Source: Acidobacteriota bacterium
GTDB lineage: Bacteria > Acidobacteriota > Terriglobia > Terriglobales > Acidobacteriaceae
DNA: 64,000 bases
Direction of reading: 5' to 3'
Assembly (NCBI GenBank): GCA_021813745.1
Contig: JAKAJO010000026.1
Span: forward strand, 1 to 64,000
Positions 35,171-43,782 of the stretch are shown one piece after another. The notes below the pieces were generated by a model. It was not told where the DNA came from. It did no database searches and saw nothing but the letters and a program-made list of their open reading frames with translations. The stretch's first letter is position 1. Every line of letters begins with the position of its first letter. A program made the translations under genes and the position numbers.

Positions 35171-37117
35171 ATGACTCAGAGCGGCGGCCTCATGAACGCA
35201 ATCCGCGCAAAGTTGTGGACACTTTCCGCAACAGCATTTCATTCCGTGATTGCTGCTTGCATCCTTGCAGGAATGGCGACGGCCTGGCTCGCTCCTCATC
35301 TCGGCGCCGCTCCTGAGCAGCGTCCTCTCATTCTGCACGCCGTGGTGCTCATCACCGCAGCTCCCCTTGCCATCGAACTCTTGTGGCAAATTGCAAAGGG
35401 GAATTTCGGCGTTGATATTCTTGCCTTCCTCTCCATCGCGAGCGCATTCTTGCTGCGTCAGGAGTGGGTTGCCGCTGTCGTCATCCTCATGCTCTCCGGC
35501 GGCAAGGCCTTGGAAGAGTTCTCAACGCGCCGCGCCTCATCCGTTCTGCGCGCCCTTGCCCGACGGATGCCGCAAATCGCACATCGCTACGCTGCGGAAG
35601 ATCGATTGGAAGATGTTTCCATCGACACCATCGCCGTGGGTGATCCACTCGTTATTTATCCGCATGAGCTGTGTCCTGTGGATGGCGTCGTCCTTGATGG
35701 ACTGGGCACGATGGACGAGTCCTATCTCACCGGCGAGCCCTTTCTGATCGCCAAGGCGCCGGGCGCCACTGTCCTTTCCGGTTCCATCAACGGGGAAACT
35801 GCTCTTCGCATTCAGGCCACTCACATCGCAAAAGACTCCCGTTATGCGCGCATTGTTGAAGTGCTCCATGCCTCGGAGGAACATCGGCCGCGCTTGCGCC
35901 GTCTCGGAGAGCGCCTTGGCATCTGGTACACACCCGGCGCGATCCTGCTTGCCTCGCTCAGCTGGTGGCTCAGTGGCGACCCGGTGCGCTTTCTGGCGGT
36001 CCTCGTCATCGCCACGCCTTGTCCGCTTCTGCTCGCCATTCCTGTCGCAATTATCGGTGCAGTCTCCGTCGCCGCGCGCAGAGGCATCGTCGTCAAAGAC
36101 CCATCGATTCTGGAGAAGCTCGAGTCCTGCACCACCTTGATCGTCGACAAGACCGGTACCTTGACCTATGGCAAGCCGAGCCTTCGGGATGTGGTCTCAG
36201 CCGGACAATGGACTCGCCGGCAACTCATCCAATATGCAGCAAGCCTTGAAAAATTCTCCAAGCATCCTCTCAGCTCCGCGATTCTTCAGGCCGCGGAAGA
36301 GGAACATATTCCGCTCATCACCCCCCGCGACGTGCATGAGGCGCCGGGGCATGGCCTCTTCGGAGATCTCGATGGATGGAGGGTCACGCTCACTGGCCGT
36401 GCAAAAATCCCGGCATCCATGCAGGATCAGCTTGCCGATTTGAAGCCGGGTCTCGAGTGTGTTCTCCTCATCAACGATCAGCTCGCCGGTCTGATGCGCT
36501 TTCATGATCAACCGCGCAAGGAAACCAGGCCCTTCCTGCATCACGTCGCTTCACACCACGGAATCGAGCAGGTTGTCCTTCTCTCCGGCGACAGGCAGGC
36601 TGAGGTTTCGCTATTTGCCGCCGGAATGGGTATCGAGCATGTGCATGGCGGCAAAAGCCCCGAGGAGAAGGTGGCCATTGTGCGTGAGCTGACCCGCCAT
36701 CACCGGACCCTCTATCTCGGCGATGGCATCAACGATGCTCCCGCCATGATGAACGCGACCGCGGGAATCGCCCTCGGCGTCAACAGCGACATCACGGCAG
36801 AAGCAGCCGGCGCAGTGATTCTCCAGTCCTCCCTTGCCAGCGTCGATGAGCTGATTCACATCGGACAACGCATGCGGCGCATTGCCCTTTTCAGTGCAGT
36901 CGGTGGGATGATCCTCAGCATGATCGGCATGGGTGCCGGCGCCCTCGGATATCTGGCTCCAATTGAAGGAGCCATCCTTCAGGAAGGCATCGATCTTCTT
37001 GCCATTCTGAACTCCTTGCGCATGATCCTGCCTACGAGGGCCATCGGAGACTTCAATCCGTCCGGCGGCCTCCATTCTTCCGCAATGCCGCTTTCCGCGC
37101 CGGTCTGGCATCACTAG
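35171..37117 (+). CDS. P1B-type heavy-metal-translocating ATPase without N-terminal metal-binding domain
   Basis: 648 residues. Catalytic marks: phosphorylated Asp326 in DKTGTLTYGK, the actuator loop SYLTGEP (about 184-190), the SKHPL nucleotide-site motif and the hinge GDGINDAPAM. The membrane metal-site motif is TPCPLL (about 282-287) instead of the CPC of copper or zinc pumps, which places it among less-studied P1B subgroups with unknown metal preference. No HMA or Cys-rich N-terminal domain precedes the first helices. It lies in the stress island behind a sigma-54-type promoter. A start at Met8 is an alternative. Confidence 0.9.
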   Translation: MTQSGGLMNAIRAKLWTLSATAFHSVIAACILAGMATAWLAPHLGAAPEQRPLILHAVVLITAAPLAIELLWQIAKGNFGVDILAFLSIASAFLLRQEWVAAVVILMLSGGKALEEFSTRRASSVLRALARRMPQIAHRYAAEDRLEDVSIDTIAVGDPLVIYPHELCPVDGVVLDGLGTMDESYLTGEPFLIAKAPGATVLSGSINGETALRIQATHIAKDSRYARIVEVLHASEEHRPRLRRLGERLGIWYTPGAILLASLSWWLSGDPVRFLAVLVIATPCPLLLAIPVAIIGAVSVAARRGIVVKDPSILEKLESCTTLIVDKTGTLTYGKPSLRDVVSAGQWTRRQLIQYAASLEKFSKHPLSSAILQAAEEEHIPLITPRDVHEAPGHGLFGDLDGWRVTLTGRAKIPASMQDQLADLKPGLECVLLINDQLAGLMRFHDQPRKETRPFLHHVASHHGIEQVVLLSGDRQAEVSLFAAGMGIEHVHGGKSPEEKVAIVRELTRHHRTLYLGDGINDAPAMMNATAGIALGVNSDITAEAAGAVILQSSLASVDELIHIGQRMRRIALFSAVGGMILSMIGMGAGALGYLAPIEGAILQEGIDLLAILNSLRMILPTRAIGDFNPSGGLHSSAMPLSAPVWHH

Positions 37118-37169
37118 GAGTCGTCAAACGAGAAGCGGAAGACATATCCATTTCAGTCGTATCCCTTCC

Positions 37170-37205
37170 TTTGACTTGTCGCCAAATTACGACATGCTTG
37201 TCAAA
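37170..37205 (+). promoter_or_regulatory. Enhancer-like dyad TTTGAC...GTCAAA, copy 2 (extended spacing)
   Basis: Outer arms TTTGAC and GTCAAA enclose an inner GTCG/CGAC pair; the outer spacer is 24 bases rather than 5-6. It ends 68 bases before a near-perfect -24/-12 promoter. The different spacing may mean two adjacent dimer sites. Confidence 0.45.
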
Positions 37206-37273
37206 AAGTTGAGGCAGACTCAGCGATCTCATCCGCAAATGTGTGAGTTGCACCATTCGTACTTGCGCAGGAC

Positions 37274-37289
37274 TGGCACGCCATTTGCA
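37274..37289 (+). promoter_or_regulatory. Sigma-54 promoter upstream of the periplasmic helical protein gene
   Basis: TGGCACG-CCAT-TTGCA matches the sigma-54 consensus TGGCACG-N4-TTGCW at every defined position. Transcription would begin near 37300, giving a leader of about 185 bases before the ATG. Confidence 0.75.
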
Positions 37290-37486
37290 TTCATCAGTGC
37301 GTGCAGGATTCGCGCAATAACGCAGCGCATTGGCTGGAACGCGGGTCTGCTTGCATGGCGCTTGCGGAGCAAGGTCCGGCGGCGCCACTGCCGGCCTTCG
37401 CCGGTGGTCTGATCCATCTCCGGCAGGAACGCAGGCGCCGGATCAATTGACCGGGCTCCAGAATGAATCAAACAGGGAGGAATCGC

Positions 37487-38065
37487 ATGAAACCGAATTC
37501 GATTGTCCAACTTGCATCGAGGCTGGGCCTCGTTGCTCTGCTTCTGTCCATTTCAGGGGCAGCATTCGCGCAAGAGAAAGACTCTGCTGCCATCACTGAA
37601 GCGCTCAACTCCGCCAGAGCACATGCTGCCCTGGCGCACGATGACTCTGCGACGCTTGAAAGCTACGTACGCTCTTCCATGTCCTGGCAGTCGCATGCCA
37701 GACAGTTGCAGGTCATCAAGGAGCATGCCAATGATCTTCTTGCCGACTTCAACACCCTTACCAGCCTGCGCGCCGAAGGATCTACCTGGCAGCGGGAAGC
37801 GATTGATCGCATCGATCCCATCCTTCGGGAGATGGCGGATCATCTGAACAGGACCATCGACCACCTTAACAACAATCAAACCCGCTTCCAGATGCAGCCT
37901 TACAAGGATTACGTGCATGCCAATCTGGATTACATGGAGCGAGCCCATCAGACGATCTCGGATTTTGTAGAGTATGATGCGGCCAGAACGAAGGCGGATG
38001 ATCTTGAAAAGAAGCTGGAGATTCCGACCGAGGAGTCGGCGTCTGCAAACCCCACTTCAGAGTGA
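37487..38065 (+). CDS. Exported helical protein of unknown function
   Basis: About 192 residues. A clear Sec signal (LGLVALLLSISGAAFAQ, cleavage after AFA near residue 24) is followed by an all-helical, charged protein rich in Asp, Glu, His and Asn with a QMQPYKDYVHANLDYMERAH segment. No known family was recognised. AGGGAGG before the ATG supports this start over one eight codons upstream. It is preceded by the best sigma-54 promoter of the window, so it is probably an abundant periplasmic stress protein; the role is unknown. Confidence 0.72.
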   Translation: MKPNSIVQLASRLGLVALLLSISGAAFAQEKDSAAITEALNSARAHAALAHDDSATLESYVRSSMSWQSHARQLQVIKEHANDLLADFNTLTSLRAEGSTWQREAIDRIDPILREMADHLNRTIDHLNNNQTRFQMQPYKDYVHANLDYMERAHQTISDFVEYDAARTKADDLEKKLEIPTEESASANPTSE

Positions 38066-38202
38066 TCCCATCTCTTGCATGTTCATTCATGCAGGATGCG
38101 CCTGAAACGTCATCGCCTGGATGCTGCCTCATGGATTCATTAGAGAGCAGCACTCCAGGCGATGTTCTTATTGGGGGTGCGCGGATACTGAGTGGCGCCC
38201 TG

Positions 38203-39675
38203 CTACTCCTCTCCCGAAGCACTCCGCATCGGTGCCGAGCACAGATCCTCAATGGGTTGGCCCGGTTTGTATTCAAGCTTGCGCGGTGGTGTGCAGCCTT
38301 CTTCCTTGGTCATCAAAAGGCTGGGCTTGCCCACTTCCTCTTTCTCCGCGGCCGTTGCAATCGGGGCCAGGTTCTTCTTCATCGCTTCAAATGCCGAGGT
38401 CTGAACTGTCTCCATTCCTTTGTTGGGCAGGAACAGGATTTCGCGCTGTGCCTCGACCATCCTCTGGTAGAAGGGTGGATGGGTGCGAAACCAGCTCACT
38501 CCATTCACATAGCCTTCCCGCGTCGCCATCTTGTCAAAGAATCGAATGAAGCCCGTTGTGTCGTATCCCGCATTCCACGCATATTGAATACCCAGCTGGT
38601 CTGCTTCCAGTTCATATTCCCGCGAGATACCGAGCAGCTTAAGGTTTAGCACCATCCCCAATCCGTAGTATCCGTATTGCAGCGCATAATAAAGCCCGAC
38701 CCCGGCAACTCCGCCTGTCAGGAGAATTGCCGCCAGTTGAGCAGCCTGATAAAAGATGCCGGCAATCGTCGCGCGCTTCATCAGCTTAGCGCTGTGACGC
38801 GCCGTGTCGTGGGCCAGCTCATGGGCAATAACTCCGGCGAGTTGTGACTCGTCATCGACTGCTTCAAGCAGCCCGCGCTCAAGATAGAGATAGCCTCCAG
38901 GCAGCGCAAACGCGTTGATCTCACGAGACTGCAGAACCGCAACATGCAGGGGGATCTTCAGGTCTGAATGCTGCGCCACGCGATCAGCAACCTCTTTGAC
39001 GTATTGCTGAATCTCCTTACTTTCCACTTCGGGCGGCAGCATGCCCGCACGCTTCAATTCGTCCACCGCCTCTTGGCCACGCTTGATGTCATCGCGCTGA
39101 CCCGACGCTATTTCTCTGAAGCCAATGTCCTTCACATCTGCCCAGCGGCGCTGCGCATACGCGCCGCTCGATAAGTCCGCTTGTGCCTGCTTTTCCTGCG
39201 CGGGCCATTGTTGCAGAAGGTCAAGTTTGGCATTCAGGTTGTCGTAGGCGTTGGGAATCGCCTGCCCGGCGAGAACTTCAGATTCACTGCGCAGGAGTTC
39301 CAGATTTTGAATCCGGCAATGAAGCGTATGACGGTTTGCATCGTCCAGCTTCTGCCCGCCGCTCTTCAATTCCTTCCGGGCGGTGTCCAGCTGCCGTCCA
39401 TATTCTTTGGTGTGCTCTTTCAGCCTGCCGCGGCAGCGGCCTTCATTGCCCTTCAGCTTCTCTCGCATCTCGGCAATCTCATTTGGACTGAATTGCAGTG
39501 TGGAAGTCGTCTGAAACAGATCGAGATAGGGCTTCCGCAGCGTCTCCGCGAGCGTCAGAGTCTTGCCCTTCGGCTCGGATGATGCTTGCGTCTGCGCCGC
39601 AACCGGAAGCTCCGGCATCAGCGTCATCAGTGCGCTGAGTCCTAACGCTACAGACTTTTGCAGTGGCCCATTCAT
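38203..39675 (-). CDS. Periplasmic M48-family zinc metalloprotease with N-terminal coiled region
   Basis: 490 residues. A signal peptide ends near AAQ (about residue 28). Residues 60-210 are helical and charged. The peptidase domain has NAFALPGGYLYLERGLL, the zinc site HELAH at 285-289 and third ligand Glu357 in EYELEADQLG, as in BepA/YfgC-type periplasmic proteases. A hydrophobic stretch at about 303-345 inside the domain suggests membrane contact. The C-terminal tail has two extra Cys. It is the last gene of a three-gene minus-strand group with the VWA and universal stress protein genes (61- and 51-base gaps). Confidence 0.9.
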   Translation of the reverse strand: MNGPLQKSVALGLSALMTLMPELPVAAQTQASSEPKGKTLTLAETLRKPYLDLFQTTSTLQFSPNEIAEMREKLKGNEGRCRGRLKEHTKEYGRQLDTARKELKSGGQKLDDANRHTLHCRIQNLELLRSESEVLAGQAIPNAYDNLNAKLDLLQQWPAQEKQAQADLSSGAYAQRRWADVKDIGFREIASGQRDDIKRGQEAVDELKRAGMLPPEVESKEIQQYVKEVADRVAQHSDLKIPLHVAVLQSREINAFALPGGYLYLERGLLEAVDDESQLAGVIAHELAHDTARHSAKLMKRATIAGIFYQAAQLAAILLTGGVAGVGLYYALQYGYYGLGMVLNLKLLGISREYELEADQLGIQYAWNAGYDTTGFIRFFDKMATREGYVNGVSWFRTHPPFYQRMVEAQREILFLPNKGMETVQTSAFEAMKKNLAPIATAAEKEEVGKPSLLMTKEEGCTPPRKLEYKPGQPIEDLCSAPMRSASGEE

Positions 39676-39736
39676 ACATCCCTCCTGGCTGGCAACTGAT
39701 TCGGCACATCGCGCAGGAAAACAGGATGGATCCCTG

Positions 39737-40789
39737 TCACTGCGCCTGGCTCGTCGTCGCCGTATATCCTTCGCGTGCGAACACCTTTATCCGGCGCTGC
39801 TTGCCCTTCTCGTTGGTGACAACCAGCGGCTTTCCATCGAGCCCGACCACTTCCACCTTCAGCCTGTGGAATCGACCGTCACGGCGCTCCTGAGGAAGTC
39901 GAAAGGTGAGCGTATATTCGTTCCGCAGAAAGCTCACGACGGTGCGAAAAATCGAAGGCAGTTCTCCTTCAAAGCGAGGAAATAATGCGATGCCGCCTGT
40001 CTGCCGCGCAAAGCTGGATAGAGCATTCTTCTGCTGGAGATATGCGCTGTCGGTCCCTCCCCAACGCAGAAACTCGGCCTCCGCCAATCCGACGCAGAAG
40101 AGGACCGCATCTGTCCTGCGTAGTTGCTTCTGCACCTCATCCATCGTGGCTTTGCTCAGGCTATTATTTCCGGTTGAGAGCAGCAGAATGGACTTCCTGC
40201 CTTTGACCCCATCCAGTTTCTCTAGCGTCTCCGTCAGCGCATCGTAAAGATTGGCTTCATTGAAGGATGTGGGTCCTAACGCAGACAGCGCGTCGCGTAC
40301 CTTGTAACGCTGATGGGTAAAATCCACGCGCACGGTGGTGCGCATGTCATAGGTCACCAGGGCTACCCAGTCCTTTTCATCGAGGTGATCGAGAAAGCCG
40401 CTCGCCCACTCCGCACCTTTGGCGGTGAAGTACCCGTAGGCCGCTCCACTGGCCTCCATCAAAATGACAACGGTGATGGGGGCTGAAGTAGGAGCAAAAC
40501 TTTCAATCGTTTGCGGAACCCCATCATCGAGGATACGAAAGTTCTCTGCCTTCAGGCCGGAGAGCACCTTCCCATCCTCGTCCGTCACAAGTGCATCGAC
40601 GTTCACAAGCGCAACATCCAGCTTGAAAGAATTGGGTAATTCCTCCGTCAGGGCAGTCCCCTGCGCATGGCTGGATGTTGCGTCCTGACCTTGTGCGAAG
40701 GGCGTCAGCAACAGAACCCCGCATACCACGAGCTTCGCGAAGAGATCCGCAGGCTGCTTACTTCGGGTTCGTTGTCGGAAGGGTGACAT
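39737..40789 (-). CDS. VWFA-related acidobacterial-type exported protein
   Basis: 350 residues. A signal peptide (hydrophobic 18-32) is followed by the VNVDALVTDEDGKVLSGLKAENFRILDDG entry strand and a von Willebrand A fold (about 105-300), the arrangement described as the VWFA-related domain common in Acidobacteria. The metal-adhesion site is degenerate: where DxSxS is expected, residues 111-116 read MEASGA, so metal-dependent ligand binding may be altered. It lies between the universal stress protein gene and the M48 protease gene on one strand. Ligand unknown. Confidence 0.85.
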   Translation of the reverse strand: MSPFRQRTRSKQPADLFAKLVVCGVLLLTPFAQGQDATSSHAQGTALTEELPNSFKLDVALVNVDALVTDEDGKVLSGLKAENFRILDDGVPQTIESFAPTSAPITVVILMEASGAAYGYFTAKGAEWASGFLDHLDEKDWVALVTYDMRTTVRVDFTHQRYKVRDALSALGPTSFNEANLYDALTETLEKLDGVKGRKSILLLSTGNNSLSKATMDEVQKQLRRTDAVLFCVGLAEAEFLRWGGTDSAYLQQKNALSSFARQTGGIALFPRFEGELPSIFRTVVSFLRNEYTLTFRLPQERRDGRFHRLKVEVVGLDGKPLVVTNEKGKQRRIKVFAREGYTATTSQAQ

Positions 40790-40840
40790 AGACCGCCTCC
40801 CTAGAATTCAAGACCTCCGCGTCACGTTCGTTTCGGAGAC

Positions 40841-41947
40841 TCACGCGCTCCGAGCCGCTCGATTCTGTGTCTGCCAGAGATCACTGGTCGAGGGGCCGAT
40901 CGAATCTGGACGCGGTTCCGTACGCACTGTGTTGCCCCTGGATTCATCGCTCCCAGAGCGTATCGACGTGCTTCTTGCGCCAGCCTGCGCAATCCCATTA
41001 CCCAGCACCATTACCGGGCAAAGCGCTCCCTGGATGAGCCTTTGGATCGTCGGCATCTCATCGTCGTTCACAGCGTCCGATGCTCGTGTTTCCAGTCCAA
41101 GGATCAGGCAATCCGGCGTGCGCCGTTCCAGCAGGGCCAGTGTTTCATCCACCGGATGGCCTTCGCGAATCAGCACCTCGAACGGAAATCGCATTTGCAT
41201 CTCACGCAGCAGCCGAAGGCCATGGTCGGTGTCAGGACTTGCCCCTTTGCTTAACTCAGTGTCTGGACGATTCGGCCCGGAGATATACACCACATTCAGA
41301 CTGGCGCTGTGCTCTTCTGCGTACCGGCAGGCGAATTGGAGCAGTAGCTCGGCGTGCATGTATGGGGTCAGCATCAAAACGACCTTGCCGTTCGGTGCTG
41401 TAAACACTGGCGCTGGCCGCGCCGCGGATCCAAGAACGCAAACGGGAACAGTCACGCGCGGAAGAATCTGTTCAGTGATCGCGCGGCTGGCAATACCTCT
41501 TACATTCGGGTCCGGCTGCGTGGTCACGATGACCCGGTTCGCCCCGCGCAGACGCACCAGCTCCGGAATCTCTTCTGCGGGCAAACCCTGAAGAAGCACG
41601 GCTTCGCTTGAGATGCCCGCCCAGCGAAGCTGTCGCACCATTCGATCCAGCGTGATCTGAGCGTAATGTGCCGGAGACTGGCTCCGCACCGTCTTTCCGC
41701 CATGGGAGCAGGGAATCCGCGGACCCACCGGCCGGGCGACATAGGCCAAGAGAATCTTTGCGGAACTGTGCTTTGCCTGCCGCACCGCTTCCAGCAGCAG
41801 CATGCGCTCATCTGCCGCATTGGTCACGATCAGAATCACTTCCGGCGCGCACCAAAGCCGCACATGCCGGGGATTGGCTGCGCATACCGAAGACTCATTT
41901 GCATTGTCATTCTGCCAGAACTCTCGCATCGCTCTCCTCGCCTCCAT
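40841..41947 (-). CDS. Tandem universal stress protein (two UspA-like domains)
   Basis: About 368 residues. Two Usp folds are recognisable: the first runs from VILIVTNAADE to ITEQILPRVTVPVCVLG, the second from KVVLMLTPY to IQRLIQGALCPVMVLG. The ATP-binding GxxG-9-S/T signature is not clean in either half (ASRAITEQILPRVTVPV; IQRLIQGALCPV), so nucleotide binding is uncertain. A disordered Ser/Arg-rich tail of about 50 residues follows. First gene of the minus-strand group; divergent from rubrerythrin, with the dyad between. The start could also be six codons later. Confidence 0.8.
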   Translation of the reverse strand: MEARRAMREFWQNDNANESSVCAANPRHVRLWCAPEVILIVTNAADERMLLLEAVRQAKHSSAKILLAYVARPVGPRIPCSHGGKTVRSQSPAHYAQITLDRMVRQLRWAGISSEAVLLQGLPAEEIPELVRLRGANRVIVTTQPDPNVRGIASRAITEQILPRVTVPVCVLGSAARPAPVFTAPNGKVVLMLTPYMHAELLLQFACRYAEEHSASLNVVYISGPNRPDTELSKGASPDTDHGLRLLREMQMRFPFEVLIREGHPVDETLALLERRTPDCLILGLETRASDAVNDDEMPTIQRLIQGALCPVMVLGNGIAQAGARSTSIRSGSDESRGNTVRTEPRPDSIGPSTSDLWQTQNRAARSA

Positions 41948-42072
41948 TTCTCTCTCTTTCAGGAAAGTGCACAAGTCTTTTCAGAGGCCTTGAAGAAGGA
42001 TGGATGCATTCCGGCATCCATCCGGGAGGCCGTCGCCATGGGCACTTCATGTGTTGCGACGGAATACTCTCC

Positions 42073-42088
42073 AGCACGCCGCGTTCCA
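42073..42088 (-). promoter_or_regulatory. Possible sigma-54 promoter for the leftward stress genes
   Basis: On the minus strand TGGAACG-CGGC-GTGCT differs from the consensus at one -24 position and one -12 position, with GG and GC correctly spaced. The leader to the universal stress protein start would be about 115 bases. The nearest dyad lies about 210 bases upstream. Tentative. Confidence 0.35.
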
Positions 42089-42299
42089 TTTTGCAGCTTG
42101 CTTCCGGCGCGCGTCGATCGTCGTTGCGGATGCGGCGCGGCGCGCAGAGTCATGAGAGATGGGCTCCTTTCAGAAGGGCTTAGCCCAAGAAAGAACGCTC
42201 TATGGGTCTTCCATCCTGAACGGGGCTTGGCAAATTGTCTTAATCCGGCTCCATTGCACTCCGCAGGTTAGCCAACAGCCAGACTCTCGGTGCAAATTC

Positions 42300-42326
42300 T
42301 TTGACGCCTTCGTCAAAATCTTTGAA
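42300..42326 (+). promoter_or_regulatory. Enhancer-like dyad TTTGACG-N4-CGTCAAA, copy 3
   Basis: 7-bp arms with a 4-base spacer, a preceding AATTC, and a third half-site TTTGAA starting 21 bases after the first, the same layout as copy 1. The second arm ends 79 bases before the sigma-54 promoter of the rubrerythrin gene. Confidence 0.65.
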
Positions 42327-42396
42327 CACGGAGGTCTCCTGAGCGTGCATCTCGGGATGGAATCTCGAACTTGCAGGGACAATCTCTCCCACGCAA

Positions 42397-42412
42397 TGGC
42401 AACCGACTTGCT
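42397..42412 (+). promoter_or_regulatory. Sigma-54 promoter of the rubrerythrin operon
   Basis: TGGCAAC-CGAC-TTGCT matches the -24/-12 consensus at all but one position. Transcription would start near 42423, about 40 bases before the ATG. Confidence 0.72.
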
Positions 42413-42463
42413 TTGACGTATGTGGGCGTCCGTCTAAAGCCGGGTCCGCCAGAAGGAGAAGTT

Positions 42464-43096
42464 ATGAGTCAGGGCATCATCAAATCTGGTCGCACATGGA
42501 GATCGTTACTACTCACCGTCACTCTGGGAACGTTAGCCGCGAGTGCGGGGGCTGCACCATCGACGCTGGAAAACATGCAGGCGGCCTACAACGGCGAAAG
42601 CAACGCACATGCGCGCTACCTCGCCTTTGCCCAGAAGGCCGACAGCGAAGGATACGGGCAAGTTGCCAGCCTCTTTCGCGCAGCCGCGCGCGCCGAGGAA
42701 ATTCATGCGGGGAATCACGCTGCGGTGATTCGGCAGATGGGCGGCACTCCGGAAGCAAAGATCGAGGCGCCTCAGGTTGGAACAACACGGGAAAATTTGC
42801 AGGCCGCCATCAAAGGGGAAACCTACGAACGGGACACCATGTATCCCACCTTTCTCAGTCAGGCGCGAAAAGATCGCAATCGAGAGGCAATCAAGAGCCT
42901 GAACTATGCCAAGACCGCTGAAGCAGAACATGCCAAGCTCTACTCTGCGGCGCTTGAGTCACTCGACAGCCTCAAGGGAAGTCAAGCTACGGCCTATTAT
43001 GTCTGTCCTAACTGCGGCTTCACGACGGCAGAGCTGAATTTTGCCAAGTGTCCGTCGTGTTTCACACCGAAAGAGAAGTTTGAAAAGGTGTCCTGA
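42464..43096 (+). CDS. Exported rubrerythrin-type protein
   Basis: 210 residues. An N-terminal signal-like segment (LLLTVTLGTLAASAGA, about 15-30) precedes a four-helix ferritin-like domain with di-iron ligands in NGESNAHARY (Glu45), ARAEEIHAGNH (Glu78/79, His81), KGETYERD (Glu119) and AEAEHAKLY (Glu155, His156). A C-terminal rubredoxin-like knuckle has CPNC (181-184) and CPSC (196-199). Rubrerythrins are usually cytoplasmic peroxide reductases, so export to the periplasm is unusual. GGAG before the ATG fixes the start; a longer frame would cover the promoter. Confidence 0.9.
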   Translation: MSQGIIKSGRTWRSLLLTVTLGTLAASAGAAPSTLENMQAAYNGESNAHARYLAFAQKADSEGYGQVASLFRAAARAEEIHAGNHAAVIRQMGGTPEAKIEAPQVGTTRENLQAAIKGETYERDTMYPTFLSQARKDRNREAIKSLNYAKTAEAEHAKLYSAALESLDSLKGSQATAYYVCPNCGFTTAELNFAKCPSCFTPKEKFEKVS

Positions 43097-43155
43097 CTTG
43101 AACAGTGTCCGCTGATGGCAGCCGCGGACACACAACTCTTCCAGAGAGGGCAGCC

Positions 43156-43722
43156 ATGTACCACATTCCACCCATTCCCACTTGGGATGCGCTTCACCCA
43201 CTGGTGATTCACTTCCCCATCGTTCTCCTGCTTCTAAGCCCAGTGTTCATCTTTTTGGGTGCTCTGCTGAAGGAGCCGATCGGGGGATCCTACAGGATCG
43301 CCGGGTTGATTCTCCTCCTGCTTGGGACCATCAGTCTGTTTGTCGCCACCTCCACCGGCGAGGCTGCTGCCGATTTGGCGGACCGCGGAGGCGGAGTCAA
43401 CGCTGTTCTTTCCGCACATGAGAACATGGCGGGCTATACGCGCATGTTCTTTGCGGGATTGTCTGCGATCCTTCTCGGAATGGTCCTTCTTCCAAAACTT
43501 CTGAAGCACGAGGAGACGCGATTTTCAACCACCTTCATGCATATGGCCTTTTTGATTCTGTATTCGGTCGGCATCCTGTTTCTGGTGAACACGGCTCATG
43601 CCGGCGGCCGGCTGGTGCATGAGTATGGAGTTCACGCGTTGCTTCCGGCTGATAACTCATCCGCTGCAGATGCGGGCTCGAAGAGTCCTGTCACCTCTGC
43701 GGAGATGGACGAACAGCCTTGA
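43156..43722 (+). CDS. DUF2231-type membrane protein
   Basis: 188 residues with four hydrophobic segments. The start DALHPLVIHFPIVLLLL and the later AHENMAGYTRMFF are marks of DUF2231 membrane proteins, whose conserved His residues may bind haem or metal; here HPLVIHF, AHE and MHMAF are present. A short soluble tail follows. It lies 59 bases after the rubrerythrin gene and 60 before the histidine kinase, so it probably belongs to their operon. A redox function is inferred from context. Confidence 0.8.
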   Translation: MYHIPPIPTWDALHPLVIHFPIVLLLLSPVFIFLGALLKEPIGGSYRIAGLILLLLGTISLFVATSTGEAAADLADRGGGVNAVLSAHENMAGYTRMFFAGLSAILLGMVLLPKLLKHEETRFSTTFMHMAFLILYSVGILFLVNTAHAGGRLVHEYGVHALLPADNSSAADAGSKSPVTSAEMDEQP

Positions 43723-43782
43723 GCGAAGAATACTGTCCAGAGAGCAGAGTAGTATGGGGACAAAGTCAAATCAGCGAAGCCG

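Larger units (their letters stand above)
37118..37486. other. Intergenic region with dyad and sigma-54 promoter
   Basis: About 370 bases between the ATPase and the periplasmic helical protein. It carries an extended TTTGAC/GTCAAA dyad and a near-perfect -24/-12 promoter (both listed separately), then about 185 bases of leader containing a GC-rich inverted repeat around 37377-37406. Confidence 0.55.
41948..42463. other. Divergent regulatory region of the stress island
   Basis: About 515 bases between the leftward universal stress protein group and the rightward rubrerythrin operon. It carries the third dyad and sigma-54 promoter matches on both strands (listed separately). The change in strand composition of the window also begins near here. 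Confidence 0.55.

Noticed and set aside
42005-42020. Second -24/-12-like element on the minus strand (TGGATGC-CGGA-ATGCA)
   Set aside because: Only the GG and GC core fits, and it lies within an unrelated GGATGC/GCATCC inverted repeat; the element at 42073-42088 fits better.
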